From Methanobacterium sp. (GTDB lineage: Archaea; Methanobacteriota; Methanobacteria; Methanobacteriales; Methanobacteriaceae): a stretch of 6,304 nt of DNA. Position 1 is the first letter of the stretch, and each line of letters opens with the position of its first letter. The notes beneath the pieces were generated by a model, which was not told where the DNA came from, made no database searches, and was given only the letters and a program-made list of their open reading frames with translations. This document shows, in pieces, positions 4,510 to 6,304 of this stretch. The translations under genes and the position numbers were made by a program. Location of the stretch: the NCBI GenBank assembly GCA_003162115.1, contig PMMV01000068.1, positions 18,460 through 24,763 on the forward strand. Direction: 5' to 3'.

Positions 4510-5748
4510 ATGTCATACACTCTCATTAATAACGGAACTCTAATAAATGGTAACGGAGGAACTCCAATTCAAAATGCGGCTGTTTTAATAAATGATCATC
4601 TTATAGTTGCTGCGGGGTTAAAAAAATCAATTAAAATTCCAGATGCAAATGTGAATAAAGTAGATGCAAATGGTGGTTACATACTCCCCGGTTTCATTGA
4701 TACCCATGTACACATCATGACAGAGAGCTTTGGAAGAGAAGAAACTTTATACACCCCACTTTCCTTATATTTTTACAATGCCATCGAACGTATGCAGCGT
4801 ACCCTGAATGCAGGAGTTACAAGTGTGAGAGACGCAGGTCTTGCAGACGCAGGTCTTAAACTAGCAGTAGAAAAAGGTATTATAGTAGGACCACGAATAC
4901 AGATCTCAATTTCACCCCTATCCATTAGTGGAGGCCATTTTGATTTCTGGCTTAACTCTGGATTCGACATCAGACCGAGGTATCCCGGTTATCCTGAAGG
5001 AATCGCTGATGGTCCAGAAGAAGTTAGGAGAACAGTGCGCAAAATTATGCGTGCAGGTGCAGAAGTTGTAAAGGTTATGGTGACAGGAGGTGTCATAAGT
5101 GCAAATGATCGTCCTGAATATCCACAGTTCACACCTGAAGAATTAAAGGTTATTGTTGAAGAGGCAAGCTATAGAAATTTACAAGTTGTTGCCCATGCAC
5201 ATGGAAAACAGGGTATTAAAAATGCAATAACAGCTGGCGTGAACTCAATTGAACACGGAACCTGTCTCGATGACGAATGTATAGGTTTAATGCTTTCCAA
5301 TGGTACTTTTCTTGTTCCAACGTTCCTAGCTATGAAAGTAAACAAAGAGCTGGCTCTAGATGAGACATCAAACATTCCAGACTGGAGTCGCGATGATGCT
5401 ATTCGAATGGAAAATGTGCATGAAAATAACATAAGAAACGCCTACAAGGCCGGTGTAAAGATAGTAATGGGAACAGACTCGGGTGTAGTTCCCCATGGAC
5501 GTAATCTAGAGGAGTTGGGCTACATGTATGATATGGGAATGAAGCCCATGGAAACAATAGTAGCCAGTACTAAAAGAGCTTCAGAAAGTCTAGGATGGGA
5601 AGATAGGGTAGGAACAATAGAAGAAGGAAAACTAGCAGATATTGTAATATGCAAAGAAGATCCTTTAACAAATATAAAATCATTAGGGAATCCAAATAAC
5701 ATATTAATGGTGATTAAAGACGGTAAAATGGTTAAAAATATCATTTAG
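4510..5748 (+). CDS. Metal-dependent amidohydrolase (Xaa-Pro dipeptidase/imidazolonepropionase-like)
   Basis: A 412-residue cytosolic hydrolase of the amidohydrolase superfamily. An N-terminal beta-sandwich segment (residues 1-58) leads to the catalytic barrel starting PGFIDTHVHI. Metal-binding positions visible are H66 and H68 (HxH), K188 in EVVKVMVTGG (the usual carboxylated lysine), H229/H231 in VVAHAHG, H249 in SIEHGT and the catalytic D323 in MGTDSG. The SGGHFD motif (140-145) also fits this subgroup. The C-terminal EEGKLADIVI segment returns to the sandwich domain, so the protein is complete. Close relatives include bacterial enzymes hydrolysing N-acyl or Xaa-Arg/Xaa-Lys dipeptides and proteins annotated as Xaa-Pro dipeptidase or imidazolonepropionase. 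The sequence alone does not fix the substrate, and no histidine-degradation genes are nearby. A binuclear metal site is expected. The gene lies divergent to the membrane protein trio and 44 bp before the metal ATPase. Confidence 0.9.
   Translation: MSYTLINNGTLINGNGGTPIQNAAVLINDHLIVAAGLKKSIKIPDANVNKVDANGGYILPGFIDTHVHIMTESFGREETLYTPLSLYFYNAIERMQRTLNAGVTSVRDAGLADAGLKLAVEKGIIVGPRIQISISPLSISGGHFDFWLNSGFDIRPRYPGYPEGIADGPEEVRRTVRKIMRAGAEVVKVMVTGGVISANDRPEYPQFTPEELKVIVEEASYRNLQVVAHAHGKQGIKNAITAGVNSIEHGTCLDDECIGLMLSNGTFLVPTFLAMKVNKELALDETSNIPDWSRDDAIRMENVHENNIRNAYKAGVKIVMGTDSGVVPHGRNLEELGYMYDMGMKPMETIVASTKRASESLGWEDRVGTIEEGKLADIVICKEDPLTNIKSLGNPNNILMVIKDGKMVKNII
4831..4857 (+). repeat. 15-bp period tandem repeat inside the amidohydrolase gene
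   Basis: GACGCAGGTCTT occurs at 4831-4842 and again at 4846-4857, coding DAGLADAGL (residues 108-116). The protein block still lines up with the family's VRD-x-GGADYGL-type motif without extra residues. It is more likely sequence convergence than a recent duplication. Confidence 0.5.
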
Positions 5749-5792
5749 GTTCAAATATAATAATTAATCATATGTATCAAGGAAGATCTCAG

Positions 5793-6304
5793 ATGATAGT
5801 TAAGACTCAAAAAAACGTTAACATAAAAATTTCTGGTATGAGCTGTGCATCCTGCGCACTCAACATTGAAAAATCATTGCAAAACCTTGAAGGTGTTGAT
5901 AAAGCCCATGTTAATCTTGGAACTGAAGAGGCAATTGTAGAGTACAATCCTGAAAAACTCAAACTCCCACAATTAGAAGAAGCTGTTGAAAATGCAGGTT
6001 ATGAAGTGATAAATGGTAAAGTAACCATTAAAATTGGAGATATGAGTTGTGCAATGTGTGTGAAAGCCATCGAAGATGTGCTCACTAAAATAGATGGAGT
6101 AAGCCATGTTAATGTTAATTTAGCATCTGAAAAAGCATATATTACTTACAATCCCCAAATGACCGGCATAAATGACTTTAAAAATGCGATTGTAGACCTT
6201 GGTTATCAACACCTTGGAGTTGAAGGGGAAGAAACATCCGATATGGAAGAGGAGATTAGGGAAAAAGATCTGAAGGGAAAACGTAACAGGATAATAATAG
6301 CCTT
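5793..6304 (+). CDS. Heavy-metal (Cu+-type) P1B ATPase, N-terminal part, 3'-truncated by window edge
   Basis: The N-terminal region of a CopA-like metal-transporting P-type ATPase, open to the window end (170 complete codons). Two HMA domains are visible: residues about 9-72 with GMSCASC (Cys 18 and 21), and about 77-140 with DMSCAMC (Cys 86 and 89). Each has the usual ferredoxin-like ending (ENAGYEV, VDLGYQH). A charged linker follows (EGEETSDMEEEIREKDLKGKRNR), then the start of the first membrane helix (IIIA). GMSCASC is typical of Cu(I)/Ag(I) pumps, which export metal across the membrane using ATP. The metal-selective membrane CPC motif, DKTGT and nucleotide domains lie outside the window, so specificity is inferred. 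The start at 5793 is preferred because AAGGA (5779-5783) lies 9 nt upstream; an in-frame ATG at 5772 would include that site. With only 44 bp after the amidohydrolase and no T-tract between, read-through is possible. Confidence 0.9.
   Translation, partial: MIVKTQKNVNIKISGMSCASCALNIEKSLQNLEGVDKAHVNLGTEEAIVEYNPEKLKLPQLEEAVENAGYEVINGKVTIKIGDMSCAMCVKAIEDVLTKIDGVSHVNVNLASEKAYITYNPQMTGINDFKNAIVDLGYQHLGVEGEETSDMEEEIREKDLKGKRNRIIIA

Noticed and set aside
4831..4857. Recent 15-bp duplication within the amidohydrolase
   Set aside because: The DNA repeat is real, but the encoded DAGLADAGL block aligns with the family's motif without added residues, so a recent duplication is unlikely.
4773..5744. Minus-strand frames of 65-87 codons inside the amidohydrolase gene
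   Set aside because: They lie wholly within a well-supported enzyme gene in another frame and show no coding signals of their own.

Overview
The window looks like a methanogenic archaeon of the order Methanobacteriales, probably close to Methanobacterium (inference). The DNA is AT-rich. The intergenic regions carry BRE/TATA-like elements and long T-tracts typical of archaeal promoters and terminators. Strong AGGAGG/GGTGA ribosome-binding sites precede several genes. The gene set also fits: a small aconitase-X-type subunit of the archaeal mevalonate pathway, and a group of DUF5518-like small membrane proteins, a family I associate with methanogens and other archaea.

Layout. The window opens inside purB (adenylosuccinate lyase, + strand), which lacks its N-terminus and ends at 1063 with a hairpin/T-tract terminator. 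An AT-rich gap of about 325 bp follows, holding a 22-bp interrupted palindrome and a good BRE/TATA. It leads into a 305-residue membrane protein (1390-2307, +) built from three internal repeats, each closing with the pattern YN-x3-PR-x-GG. A terminator hairpin overlaps its stop codon. Next is the small (swivel) subunit of a phosphomevalonate dehydratase/aconitase X enzyme (about 2463-2873, +). Three paralogous four-helix membrane proteins on the minus strand (2945-3376, 3397-3807, 3888-4277) converge on it and probably form one transcription unit read from about 4330 down to 2945. A divergent AT-rich intergenic region separates this unit from a metal-dependent amidohydrolase (4510-5748, +). 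Close downstream begins a P1B-type heavy-metal ATPase with two CxxC metal-binding domains, cut off by the window end.

The genes do not form one pathway. purB (purines), the dehydratase subunit (isoprenoid lipids) and the amidohydrolase are metabolic genes. Between them sits a patch of glycine-rich, small-residue-rich membrane proteins of unknown function, both orphan and paralogous. This patch is the least understood part of the window. I see no CRISPR array, insertion sequence, tRNA or rRNA, and nothing that looks like a defence system.
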